A DNA stretch of 13,154 nt. Source: Alectoria sarmentosa. Lineage: Eukaryota; Ascomycota; Lecanoromycetes; Lecanorales; Parmeliaceae. Numbering within the stretch: the stretch's first letter is position 1; each line of letters starts with the position of its first letter. Positions 1-10,209 of this stretch are shown piece after piece. The DNA is taken from NCBI GenBank assembly GCA_009733775.1, contig WOGZ01000589.1, forward strand, positions 1-13,154. The letters are read 5' to 3'. Both the position numbers and the translations under genes were made by a program. The notes beneath the pieces were generated by a model. That model saw only the letters and a list, made by a program, of their open reading frames with translations. It had not been told where the DNA came from and did not search any database.

Positions 1-3000
1 CGAAAATTAATTTAATCGTTATTTTTATAAACGTATTTAAAAATATATTTATAAATTTTAACGTTAACGTAAATTTTCACATTAATGTAAATATTATATT
101 TAATTAATAAATATAAATTATAAAACATTATTTAACAATTTTATTTAAATTTATTTTTTAAAATTATAATAAATTTATATCGACGATAAAAAAAATATTC
201 GATATTTAATTTAAAAATAATATAATTATTATACTTTTTTGAAAATCGTTTATTATATTAATTTTTGTTCGAATTTTAATAAAATGAAACGATATTCGTT
301 TTACTTATAACGTAAAAATTATAATTATTATAAATTATATATTTAATTATAATAATATAAAAATTGAGAAATCGAATATAATTAAAATTTTTAATATTAA
401 TAATAACGTTTATTTCATTAACGTTTAAATAACGATTTTTAAAATATAATATAATAAATATATAAATATATAATAATTTTCGTTTTTGAAATTTTATAAT
501 ATAATAATACGTTAAAATTCGATCTTTTACGAGTAAAAATCATTTAAAATTAAAATTAATTATCGAAATTTTAATTAATCGTAATTCAATTTTCGAGATA
601 AAAAGATTTTTTTTTAAAAATATAATAAAATTTATAAATAGAGATTATAATATATAAAAAGTTAAACGATGTTAAAAGTATTTTTAAAAATTATAATTTA
701 TATTAATTATTTAATTAATATATTTTTAAAAGATTTATTATAAGTAAATATATTTAAAAAAAATAAAAGAAAGTTTATTAAGCATTTTTTGTTAAAAATA
801 TCATTTATAAAAATCTTTAACTTTAATTTAAACGTTTTTATTCTTAAATTAAGTTAATCGATAATTAATTTATTAACTAAAAAATTAATAACAATTTTAA
901 TTTATTTTAAATTGCAAATGAAAATAGTAAAGATATTTAATTAATTAAATTTAATAATTAAAGTTATACAATTTTGATAAAGTTATTTTATAAATTATAA
1001 TTTTTTAATATAAATAATAATAATAATACGTTATTTATTAATTTATACGCTTATAATAACTTTATTAATTTAAATATTAATAATTATTTGATAAATATTA
1101 ATTCGAATATTTTTTAAACTTGCTTTATTTAATAAAATTGATTATTTTTAACGATTATATATATATATTATAAACGAAATATTAAAATAATTTATCGCAA
1201 TAAAAAAGACGATTAAATTTAATAAAACGAATTTATATAAAACATTTATAAAGAATTAATTTAATAAATTTAAAGAAATAAAGAAAAAAATTTATAAAAA
1301 AAATTAATGTAATTTGCTTTAAGTCTTTTCGATTATTAATTTATAAAACGATATTATTATTGTTATCTTAATTAATAAATTTTTTTTTTATTAAATAAAA
1401 TATTTATAATAAATATATTATTATATTATAATTATTTATTAAATAAAAAAATAAGAAAACAGCGTAATAATATATAAGCGAGATATTAATATTAAATATT
1501 ATATTTATCGTCATTTTAAATCTTAATTAAAACGTCTTTCGTCTCGAATATATTTAATAAATTATTTATATTTTTTTTTTAAATAATAGCGATTTCATTT
1601 AAAATAAAACGATTATAAATGCGTGAATTATAATGTTGCGAGTTTTTATATAATAATTTATAATTTTATATAATTAAATCGATTTTCAATTTTTTAAATA
1701 TCGTTTTAAAGATAATAATATAAAAATTAATGCTTTTAAAAAAAAAATTATTTTTCGATAAAATTATTATTTAATATTATTATAATAATTATATTTAATA
1801 TAATTAATATAAAAAACGCGATCGAAAAAAAATTATATCGTATTATAAATTGTTTTTGAGTGTTATTTATGATGTAAATTTATTTAAAAATCGATTTTTC
1901 GCTTTTTAAAGACGTTAAAGCGAATATATAAATAATAAACGCGCTTTACATCTTATATATAAATAAAATTATCGAATAATTAATAATAATTTATTATAAA
2001 ATTATTAAAACGACGTTATTATATTAAATATTATAAACGCGATATTTTTTTCATTTATCGATTAAAATTATAATATCAAATTTTAAAAAATGTAAAATGT
2101 TATTAGTATTACGCTCGTTGAAAATAATAAAATTAATTATATTTATTTAAACGTCTCTTTAATGTTCTTTATTCTCGTTTTAATCGTTATTTTTATTTTC
2201 ATTTTATAAACGTTTATTTTAAATATAACGATTTCGATTTTGTCGTTATTATAACATTATTTTGATATTTTATTATTAAATAACGTCGCATTAAATTAAT
2301 CGCAAATGTAATTTATAAAATTAAAATTATATCGCGAAAACTTTATAATATATAAATGACGCGCAATGTAATTTGTTAATTTTATTAAAAATTAAATAAA
2401 TTGAATAACTTTCAAAAAAGAATTAAAAAACGAATTGTTAAAAAAATCGATGTTAACGAAATTTGCTAATAAATCTCGCAATAGAGAATTCTTTATTACG
2501 TAATTTACCTTTAAAAGATTCTTCGCATCGATTGAAACATTTTTCGATTATTTAAAAATGTAAAATACGCGTCGTTAAATAAAAGAGAAAACGAAAGGCG
2601 AGAAAAAAGAGAAAAACGCGTTAACTTGAAAAAACGACGGCTGTAAGAAAAAAGAGTTTTTTTTAATTCTTTTTAAGAGTCTTTCACCGCGATTGATAAT
2701 AATAATAATTAATTTTTTGATAATAATTAATGTTTAACTTCGATTGTCGACGAAGAAAAATTCGCTTAAAAAAGATTTAAACGCGTTAATAAAAGCTTTA
2801 AAAAATGCTAAAAATTGATTATAATATCGAATTTATTTAATTATACGCTCTGAAAAAATATTAATAGCGAATATATTTATATTAATTATTAATTAATAAA
2901 TTAATAAAAGAATAATAATTACACGCGGCTTCACAGATAAATAAATAAAACGAAAAAAATATTAATCGCCTTCGAGAGACCTCGTGCGATTTCTTGAAAA

Positions 3001-5340
3001 TCGATTTTTGAATATTTTTTCACTTTATTAATAATAATCCAAATATTATTATTTTTATATCGATGAAAAGCTCAAAACGAGATTTATAATCTACGAAATT
3101 ATAAAGATATTATATTTGTAAAATCGATGAGGGTAAAAGATGTAAGATTTTTATATACAAATTTTGATAAGAACGCTCGAAAGACTTAAACGCCGCTATT
3201 CGAACGCTATTCGAAATAAAAAACTTATCTAAGATTTACATTAACTGTATATATAAATTTAAGATATTTTAACTTAATTTTATTTTATTCTTTTATATAT
3301 ATTAATAACTTATTTTATAATATAAAAAAAAGATAATTTTTTATTATTTAGAAATTCGTATTTATGAAAAGTCGAAGAATTTAATATTAAAATAATTTAA
3401 ACTTTTTAATTTCTTTTTAATAAAAAATAACGAGTGTAAAAGACTTTTATAAATTAATAATAATAATTATAATATAAATAATAAACGACTTAAAGTAATT
3501 AAATATAAAATAAAATATGATTATAATATTTTAAAATGTAATTAAGTTATTTATATATATTTATATAAAGCTTTTATATAAAAAGAATATTTTATATTAA
3601 TTTTAAAATGCTTAAAAATCTTTTATATAAATAATTATTTAATTCGAAAAAGTTTATTATTAAAAGAATATAATTATAATAAAGTCGAATATAATTTCGA
3701 AAATCTGTTTTATTAATATTATATAATAATTTTTTAAAATTAAAAAATTTATAATTATATATAATAAAGTTATTTATTTGAAAAATCGATCGTTTTATAT
3801 AATATATAATAATTATAATATATAATAATTATAATATATTATAATATACTATATTATATTTCGTAATAAATTGTATAAAAAATTATTTAATTAATATTTA
3901 ATTATAATAATTTAATATAATAAATAATTATTAACTTTTAAAAAATATTAAATTTTATAAATAAGTGTAAAAATTGAAATTGCAATTATTACATTTTATT
4001 AAAAATAAGAATTTTATAATATAAAAGAAATTATAAACTGTTTCTTATTTTTTTCGCTTTATTTTTTATCGATTTAAAAACTTGTTTATTAAAAATACGC
4101 CTTTAATAATTATTAACTTTTACGTAAAAAATATAACATTTTTACTTAAATGCATTATTGAATAATATATTGAATGATAAAGACAGTTCGCTTATTTTTA
4201 CTTTTTCTCAAAATTTATAATTTTTAAAATACGATATATTTTTTATAAATTATTTTAAAAAATTAATTATTACTTTAATTTTTTTAATAACATTTTTTAT
4301 TTTAATAATAAAAAGATTTTTTTTCAAATAAATAAATATTATATAAGTTATAAAGTAAATATAATATATAACGAAGTTACGAAATTATTTAAATCTTAAT
4401 TTAAAGAGATTTTATAATAAAACACGTATTTATAATTAAAGATTTTATTTTTTCGAATCTTTTATCGATCACAATTTGCGTTTAACGAAGTATATATATT
4501 AATTATATATTAATATTTATAATTTTGAAATCGTTAATTTCGAATTTAATATAAAACATTTTTTATTAATATTATATCTCGATAATGCGTAAATTAAAAA
4601 ATTAATAATTTTTTATTTAATATTTAATATTTTTCGATTTATTCGTATAAAAAATTAATTATTATAAAATTCAAAATTTATATTATTTTAATATATATAA
4701 TATCGTAACATTTAAAAAAAATGTATTTATTTAATTGTTTAAAAGTAAAAAAAAACGTATTTATTATAAAAATAATAAAGATAAATTTTAACATATAAAT
4801 TATAATAATAATTAAAAAATAAATTGTTTATATAAATTATTATTTAACACGCTTTTAATAATCGACTTTAATTTAAAAAATTATTATTATTATATTTAAA
4901 AGAAATTGTTATAAATTATTAACAAATTTTATAAAAAAGTTATTATTACGATATAATTTAAATTTATCGAAATAATTTCATATTTTATAATATTAAAACT
5001 CGTCTCTTCTCGATAATATTTATAAATTTTGCGAAAGTTTTTAAAATTCGTATTAACAATTTAATAAAAAGTTTTTTTAATAATTATATTCTTTGATTAA
5101 AAGTTATTTAAAATAAAACGAAATTTAATTATAAAAAAAATGTTAATTAATTAACATAAAATGTAAAATATAAATATATATATATATAAAATATAATATT
5201 AATAAAAGATAATTGCGTACGAATTTTAATTTTATATAAATTACGTTAATATTATAGTTTATATATAATAATAATTAAATTACGTAATTTATAATACTTT
5301 AATTTTAAGTATATAAACACTTTTTTTGCATAACTTTTAA
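1..5340. repeat. Extremely AT-rich, RIP-decayed block without genes
   Basis: The block consists almost entirely of A and T, with stop codons in every frame and no open frame of note. In the first 360 bases there are 19 C and 17 G, and 13 of the C are in CpG, so the residual C and G are concentrated in that dinucleotide. This fits repeats mutated by C-to-T change on both strands (RIP), a process known from Pezizomycotina. What the ancestral repeats were cannot be read. Composition is slightly less extreme around 2300-3250, with more CG-containing words, but I found no recognisable protein remnant there. The block ends abruptly at about 5340-5395, where normal composition begins. Confidence 0.85.
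3801..3839. repeat. Short tandem repeat, 16-bp unit, about 2.4 copies
   Basis: The unit aatatataataattat occurs twice exactly, at 3801-3816 and 3817-3832, followed by a partial third copy. It lies in the AT block and consists only of A and T, so it may be simple-sequence noise. Confidence 0.5.
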
Positions 5341-5839
5341 TCATAAAGAAAGCAAGCTTTTCAATTAAAATTCGAGGTTTAGTCGATCATTGCTCGCATC
5401 CCCCAAAAAATCCTATACATCATCATCTGGGAACATAATATTGCGGAGATGCCATAGCGATGTCGAATAGTACATGAGGGCAATCACATCAAGCTTATCA
5501 AGTAATAATTATGGTATATATGTATGTAACTGTAGCAAGCCAGCAGTAGCCGGGTAAACCTCGGATTTTAATGACTTATGTCCAGGCCTTGAAGAAAGCT
5601 TTTCAATTAGCCCTAGCGCCGGAGAGTTGGCAGGGACTTTTGTCACTGAACCTCGTAAGAATCATTTTCTCACTATGAGTTACAATCATAATCCTATTCG
5701 CGCATAGCCATGGAGACATTTTCAACATAATAATTTCGTACTTAACACAACCGATTCTCACAAGTACAGTACCCGTATCTAACTCGCTTTGCCTCAACCT
5801 ACTCTCACCCCCTTCAATCTTCGACTTCTAATTCTCAGA
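5341..5839 (+). promoter_or_regulatory. Upstream region of the PRELI-domain gene
   Basis: This is about 500 bases of normal composition between the AT block and the start codon at 5840. The last 50 bases before the ATG are pyrimidine-rich on the + strand, as is common just upstream of fungal start codons. The ATG has A at position -3. A 14-bp direct repeat, aagcttttcaatta, lies at 5354-5367 and 5596-5609. A TATA-like stretch near 5513-5524 is over 300 bases from the ATG and is not a convincing core promoter. No transcription-factor site can be assigned with confidence, and there is no other gene here. Confidence 0.45.
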
Positions 5840-6577
5840 ATGCGCGTCTTTTCCTCCACCTACACCTTCGACTACAGCTGGAACGAAGTCTCAACAGCCA
5901 ACTGGCTCAAATACTGCCCTTGGAACAAATCTTCTTCACACGTTATCGCCGTCGATACTCTCTCCCGAAACGTCGACCCCAGCAGTGGCATTTTACGCAC
6001 AGAGCGCCTGATAACGTGCACTCAGTCCGCACCAGCATGGGTCATTGCCATTATGGGCGGAAGCTGCACAACCTATTCATACGAAACATCCTATGTGGAC
6101 CCGGTGAAGAAACGCGTGACCATGTGCAGTACCAATCTCACCTGGTCGAACATGATCAGCGTGCGAGAAACCGTGGTCTACCAGTCTGACGACAGTCAAA
6201 GTGAGCCAGGCCACGAGCGGACCAAGTTCGAGCAAGAAGCAAGGATCACAGCGTTGTGTGGGGGTTGGCAAAAGATGAGATCCAAGATCGAAGAAGCTAG
6301 TGTGGAACGCTTTCGGGAAAACGCGAGGAGGTGAGTCAACTTTTTGGATCCATATCTTCCTGAATCGTACTGTTTTAGGAATTGTGAGGCTTGTTGCAGG
6401 AGTTGAAGACTCCCGGAGCGTGTTTCGTAACTCAAATCTGATCTCAAAAAAGACATTCTGACTCCGAACCCATTCAGAGGGAGAGAAGGGTTTGAAGCCG
6501 TACTGGAGATGAGCAGGAGGGTATTTGGCGAAGAAAGAGAGAGGGAGAGGAGAATGCAAGAGATGGCCGCGTCTTGA
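5840..6577 (+). CDS. UPS2: PRELI/MSF1-domain phospholipid transfer protein, Ups2-like (spliced)
   Basis: The coding sequence is join(5840..6330, 6478..6577) and encodes 196 residues. The protein begins MRVFSSTYTFDYSW and has HVIAVDTLSR at about 34-43, RTERLIT at 53-59, WVIAIMGG at 67-74, TMCSTNLTWSN at 94-104 and FEQEARITA at 130-138. It ends with the helical stretch ASVERFRENARRGREGFEAV around 153-172. The order and spacing match the PRELI/MSF1 fold of yeast Ups2 rather than Ups1. In yeast, Ups2 with its partner Mdm35 carries phosphatidylserine between mitochondrial membranes for conversion to phosphatidylethanolamine. No cleavable presequence is visible, as is usual for the family. The start at 5840 is the first ATG of the frame; an in-frame TAA lies at 5780-5782. 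The domain crosses the intron and reads on perfectly in exon 2. The C-terminus is a short charged tail (residues 183-196). The frame is intact and shows no RIP damage despite the surroundings. Membership of the family is near certain; Ups2 versus a close paralogue is less so. Confidence 0.93.
6331..6477 (+). other. Spliceosomal intron of the Ups2-like gene
   Basis: The 147-bp intron has donor GTGAGT at 6331, acceptor CAG ending at 6477, and a branch-point-like CTGAC at 6458-6462, whose A lies 16 bases before the acceptor. Splicing joins AG with A to make an Arg codon and restores the family motif NARRGREGFEAV. Without splicing, the frame stops at once with TGA across the donor. Confidence 0.9.
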
Positions 6578-7311
6578 TCGACGAGACCGGGCTCGCTCTT
6601 TTGAGAATTACGTTCATGGCTGGGTTTAGCGATCATACAGACTGGCGTTTTGATACTACGGGATGATTACGAACAGCAAAAAGTCGGCATTTCTACGGCG
6701 TCTACCCGGCCAATGGGTGTTCCCCACACATACGTATTTACCATTACACGGCTCTCCGAAACATAGACCATATTGAGGGGGAATGGTAGAGATTCCCTTT
6801 CCCTGAACTTGTAAAAGATCAGGATTTATCTTCAGTTTTTAATTCCAACACCGATGTGTAACCCCTGTATTTCTTCTCGTGAAGTTCAAACCCGTCTTGA
6901 CCCCAGATTATTGAGAAAAAGATAAGTCCACTCCTTGCGCCAGCCAAACGGGGCTGGTGAATTGCTGGGAAACTCAACTACGAACGCGGAATTGCCCTCC
7001 TTAAACCACGAGTAAGCATGGCAAATGTAGATAAGGAGCGTCCAATCCAGCTAACGCGTTCCGAATTTCTGTAAGCGCAAAGTCTGTCGGCCCAGATGGT
7101 GGTACCTGCATGTATCTCGGTGTATTGAGAGTCTCATCATGGGGGCCTCGTGTAAGACAAGACTCGATGTCCAATGCCTGGTCGTGTTGATCGAAACTTG
7201 GCACGCTTCTCAAGCGCTGCGCATAAAGGTATTGTGGCTTCGCCTTCGATTATTGATGTACTCATGTTGGGTTGAGCGTGGTGTTGGAGGTCCTCCCGGT
7301 AATAGAGTCGT
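6578..7311. other. Convergent intergenic region, 3' flanks of both genes
   Basis: These 734 bases of normal composition lie between the two stop codons, so both genes end into this stretch and their 3' UTRs must lie here. Short frames inside, such as the minus frame at 7001-7213, begin at TTG and resemble no protein I know. No RNA gene, clear polyadenylation signal or repeat was found. Confidence 0.6.
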
Positions 7312-8700
7312 TCACATCAAGCCCCCCAGTACCACCTTGCCCAACCCAGCGAATTCAGCCTTGGCTCCTTTTCTACTTTCCTCCTCGAATTCTTTAATGA
7401 TACCTGCCACAATGATTTTGCGAAGTTTCGCATCCGCTTTAGCGAAAATCTCCCCCGTTCCTGGAGCACACATCGCTGGCGAAGGAATCAGACCTACGAT
7501 TCGTGTGTAGCAATCGATCAATACGTCACACAAGGTTGCGAAAGTCTCGAAAAAGTCCGGATCGAAGGGCAATGATGGAGTGAGCAAGTGTGTGTACTCC
7601 TCGCCAGGTAATAGATCCTGCTCGCTGGCTGGAAACGACGAGGCAGTGGACCCAGCCGTTGCTCCAGTCGTCATGGCCTTCAGATCGGCTGGGTCGCTTG
7701 TATTCATTGGGAGCCCAATATCTGTCGCCGAGCTTGTTCTTCGACCCTTCATACTGGCATGTGTTGCACGCTTGAACATTTGCGGTAGACGTGCCCTTGA
7801 GAGTGAGGAAGCAGAACCACCTTCTGGTGGATGTATCTGTTGGTATGATTCAAACTCGACTAGAAGTGCATTAAGAGCACGGAGGCACTCTTGTGGGTTT
7901 GCAGCATTCAAGTCTAGAATATTAGGAAGGGAAAGACCAAGCAACAAAAAGTTCGTTGCCCTGCGAGCAAGTTTTTTCGGCTCGAAGAACGGAATTTTAG
8001 CCAGGTCGGACTTGCTAAAAAGCAGTGTATTAAACCAATACACCCGGCCCTCATGAGCCTTTCTCAAGTAGTCCAGAGTAGATATCCTTTTGGATGACAC
8101 GTCATGGATCTGCTGATATACGATACTTGGATTCTGCATCCCTCCCGTGGAGGCTGACGGAAGACTTGGGGCTGATAGTGAGGTATTGGTCCCGCCCTGG
8201 CCAAAGCTTATGCTCGATTGCGAGGTCGTCGGAGGCTTGCCATACTCGGGCCGAAGCCCATTTGTAAAGGCAGTAGTGGCCATTGTTAGCGAAGGTGTGG
8301 AGTGACTGAGGTCTGCATACGAAGCATTAGTTGGGAGTGGCGGGAGGATTTCGTCCGAGCTTTGCTGGGTGGATAAAGCTTTATGTGAAGATACAGACAA
8401 TAGATTCGAACGCTGGTGTCTACTCAAGTGTGAGGGGATAGGATTCTTATATGGCGGCTGTGATATGGCGGCTGTCAATGTGTCTTTGCGAAAAGTTCCT
8501 TGGTAGGAGAATCTTAAGGTGGAAGATCGTTTGGTGCTGAAACTTCGAGAGTATTCTTCGTCGACCAGATCCCAGGGCTGGTTGATATGTTGAGGAGGTG
8601 AGATGTTGCTAGCGATACGTTTGGTAGAGGATTTGATACTGTACACAAAATTTGCGGTGCTCGTTGGTCCTGCCGAATTCCGATGCTGACCGCGCCCCAT
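7312..8700 (-). CDS. Fungal protein of unknown function, 462 aa, intronless
   Basis: This is an open frame of 462 codons on the minus strand, with ATG at 8700-8698 and TGA at 7314-7312. Residues 1-190 are rich in Ser, Thr and Pro and look disordered. The middle (about 195-300) looks folded: SKRISTLDYLRKAHEGRVYW at 203-222, FFEPKKLARRATNFLLLGLS at 238-257 and LRALNALLVEFESYQQ at 273-288. A second low-complexity linker spans about 300-358. A C-terminal part follows: LLPGEEYTHLLTPSLPFDPD at 363-382, a hydrophobic FETFATLCDVLIDCYTRIVG at 384-403, and a basic/acidic helix ending GKVVLGGLM. There is no signal peptide and no clear transmembrane segment. The motif-like blocks give the impression of a protein widely conserved in Pezizomycotina, but I cannot name a function or domain family. 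It converges with the Ups2-like gene; nothing suggests a shared role. The true N-terminus is uncertain, because the in-frame codons just before the ATG read W-R-D and a short ORF in another frame ends 17 bases upstream. Confidence 0.9.
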   Translation of the reverse strand: MGRGQHRNSAGPTSTANFVYSIKSSTKRIASNISPPQHINQPWDLVDEEYSRSFSTKRSSTLRFSYQGTFRKDTLTAAISQPPYKNPIPSHLSRHQRSNLLSVSSHKALSTQQSSDEILPPLPTNASYADLSHSTPSLTMATTAFTNGLRPEYGKPPTTSQSSISFGQGGTNTSLSAPSLPSASTGGMQNPSIVYQQIHDVSSKRISTLDYLRKAHEGRVYWFNTLLFSKSDLAKIPFFEPKKLARRATNFLLLGLSLPNILDLNAANPQECLRALNALLVEFESYQQIHPPEGGSASSLSRARLPQMFKRATHASMKGRRTSSATDIGLPMNTSDPADLKAMTTGATAGSTASSFPASEQDLLPGEEYTHLLTPSLPFDPDFFETFATLCDVLIDCYTRIVGLIPSPAMCAPGTGEIFAKADAKLRKIIVAGIIKEFEEESRKGAKAEFAGLGKVVLGGLM

Positions 8701-9040
8701 ATCTCTCCAATGGGAGGCTAGTACAATCCTGTGGGTATCTCTCTGCGGTCTGATTTACTTGTCATGGTGCGCAGACTACAAAGCTCTACACGATGCTGTA
8801 AAGCAGGTTGTAGATGAGACCGACAGCCATTTGTAGTTGCCTAATTACCGGGACGGGGAGTAGGTGTGAAAGGAGTATCAGGCACTGGCGTGGAAAGAGA
8901 TGCATGTCAGCACGCTGGGAGATAGGAAACAGTACTGGTACTTTGCTTGTACACGCCGAAAACAACATCAAAAGCGCAAACCCTCATTTTTGAAACTACA
9001 TCAACACCGTTCAAATAAAACACATTCTAAGGCCGTCAAA
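8701..9040 (-). promoter_or_regulatory. 5' leader and promoter region of the 462-aa gene
   Basis: About 340 bases of normal composition separate the start codon from the next AT block, which begins at about 9040. A pyrimidine-rich run on the minus strand (about 8850-8880) resembles fungal promoter or leader DNA. A further ATG-initiated frame (8968 to 8786) also lies here and may be a second upstream ORF or chance. No specific binding site can be assigned. The promoter must be short, or extend into the mutated DNA. Confidence 0.45.
8718..8765 (-). CDS. Short upstream ORF (15 codons) in the leader of the 462-aa gene
   Basis: On the minus strand an ATG at 8765-8763, preceded by CACC, opens the frame MTSKSDRREIPTGLY and stops at TAG 8720-8718. 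The stop is 17 bases before the main ATG. The context is good enough for initiation, so it could reduce translation of the main frame. Alternatively it is the remnant or true start of the protein's N-terminus, knocked out of frame. Without orthologues it is impossible to say which, or whether it is translated at all. Confidence 0.35.
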   Translation of the reverse strand: MTSKSDRREIPTGLY

Positions 9041-9459
9041 CTTTTTAATAAAATCATAACCATTTTTTGATTTTTAATAATATTTGTAAGTATAACGAAA
9101 AAAATCTTATAATTCACTTTAAATAATTTTAATCTCTTAAACGCGATCGCGTATAAAATTTAATTTTTATAATCTTTTAAAAAAGATTATAATAATTCGA
9201 TTTTGCGATTTTATAAATGTTTTACAATTTAAACGTATTACGCAATAAAACATTTAAAATATTTAATTTTATTAAAATAAATCTTTAACGTAATAAACGT
9301 TAAAAATAGTTTAAATTTATTAATAATAATTAAAAGCTTTATAATAATTAATAATTTAAATAAATTTACACGTTAATTTAATAATTATATATTTAAATAT
9401 TTTATAATGAATTTAAAAGAGTTAAAAGCGACGTTTATATTAAAATTAATATAAAGTTT
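9041..9459. repeat. AT-rich RIP-type block between gene island and retroelement remnant
   Basis: The composition matches 1-5340, with residual C and G mostly in CpG. No open frame or recognisable element is present. It probably holds decayed retroelement sequence, perhaps outer parts of the LTR that becomes readable from about 9500. Confidence 0.7.
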
Positions 9460-9497
9460 AAAATTATATAAATGTATATAACGAGAATAATAAGTTT
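9460..9497. repeat. Degenerate 38-bp repeat, copy 1
   Basis: This stretch matches 12317-12354 at most positions; both start aaaattatata and end ataataagttt. It lies at the mutated outer edge of the first LTR remnant. The match suggests that a RIP-erased copy of the same repeat lies just right of the second element. It is AT-rich, so the significance is modest. Confidence 0.4.
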
Positions 9498-9632
9498 AAG
9501 GAGAGAAAATTATATAAAAGGCAAAAAGGTCTATATGTAAGCCGTAGGACCACGCTAGGCCCGATGGGGCATAGCCGGTGTCATGGCATGAAAGGGTGTT
9601 AAAGGGATGCCATGTAGGGTACGCTCATAACA
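9498..9632 (-). mobile_element. Partial LTR (copy A) of a minus-oriented retroelement
   Basis: The readable part of an LTR ends in CATAACA at 9632. It is immediately followed on the + strand by ctatccccccctctc, which on the minus strand is a polypurine tract of the kind that precedes a 3' LTR. The segment shares ctatatgta, cacgctagg, gtgttaaaggga and gtagggtacgctc with copy B (10047-10209), and a cgctaggccc core with the LTR at 11277-11435. The left end fades into AT-rich mutated sequence, so the start is a guess. The orientation follows from the polypurine tract. Confidence 0.6.
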
Positions 9633-10046
9633 CTATCCCCCCCTCTCAATAGCGGTGGCCCCCAGCGCTGTAAACCCAGGAGACGTACGCCTGCCGCTTG
9701 CCTTGCGCCTCCGAAATCCATGATCCTTGCCTGTCTGGACCGGAGACGAATACGTCCATAATGTGGCCGCAGCATCGAGTCTGAATGGATCCAAATCGTT
9801 CGAAAACAAGATATCCGATGTTTTGCCGGATCGCATATTGATCTGACATTGCGCTAATTGTATGCGGCCCAAGATCCTGAGACAATTGCCCGTGTTATTA
9901 TCGTATGCATATTTGTGATGGCCATGTGAGAACGTTGAGAATGTGCGCTATTGCGTCTCCTTTGCTGGTGGTGTTAACACATAATAATTGTTGAAGACAT
10001 TACAGGCCTTGTCGTAGCTCTCCAAATCCTTCTTTAAGTTTCTGCG
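9633..10046 (-). mobile_element. Retroelement internal segment, copy A (nearly unmutated)
   Basis: This segment of 414 bases lies between LTR copies A and B. It begins at the polypurine tract (9633-9647 on the + strand). Bases 9633 to about 10003 have a homologous but RIP-mutated partner at 10210-10625. Two overlapping minus frames of about 79 codons (9633-9872 and 9646-9885) and part of a third (9948-10226) are open. None resembles gag, protease, reverse transcriptase, RNase H or integrase motifs that I can recognise, so no product is called. It could be the 3' end of a larger element or the whole interior of a short non-autonomous one. No primer-binding site complementary to a tRNA end was evident beside LTR B. 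Confidence 0.5.
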
Positions 10047-10209
10047 TGTTATCGCCCTTTGCCTTTCCATGTAGAATGGAACTATGTATAAGGGAGGGAA
10101 GCCTATATGTAGGTCCCTAGACCACGCTAGGGCCAATAAACCTAATAGGGTTGAATGGTGTGTTAAAGGGAAGTTAGCCTTATTAAGGATGTAGGGTACG
10201 CTCGTAACA
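10047..10209 (-). mobile_element. LTR (copy B), about 163 bp, minus-oriented
   Basis: Proposed limits are TGTTA at 10047 and TAACA ending at 10209, which gives short inverted TG...CA ends. On the + strand a C-rich tract (10210-10224) follows, the complement of a polypurine tract. The size is close to the 159 bp of the LTR at 11277-11435. The inner part resembles copy A, with substitutions and small indels. The left limit rests only on the TGTTA motif and the size match. Confidence 0.5.

Noticed and set aside
1..5340. Centromere or mitochondrial origin of the AT-rich DNA
   Set aside because: Extreme AT content would allow either, but there is no mitochondrial gene, and the RIP pattern plus retroelement remnants explain the composition. 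A centromere cannot be tested from sequence alone.
5354..5609. 14-bp direct repeat aagcttttcaatta as a transposon target duplication
   Set aside because: The enclosed 230 bases have no terminal repeats or element features, and the length is unusual for a target duplication.
6077..6636. Long minus-strand frames opposite the Ups2-like gene
   Set aside because: The plus strand carries a clear PRELI-domain protein with a proper intron; these are mirror frames with no family resemblance.
7001..7213. Minus-strand frame in the convergent intergenic region
   Set aside because: It starts at TTG, is short, has no recognisable motif, and the region must hold the 3' UTRs.
7139..8056. Plus-strand frames of 123 and 158 codons opposite the 462-aa gene
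   Set aside because: They lie largely antisense to the long, coherent minus frame (the first begins in its 3' flank) and do not look like proteins.
8786..8968. Minus-strand ATG frame of about 60 codons upstream of the 462-aa gene
   Set aside because: It is hydrophobic without a recognisable pattern, lies in the likely leader or promoter, and offers no splice junction that would join it to the main frame.
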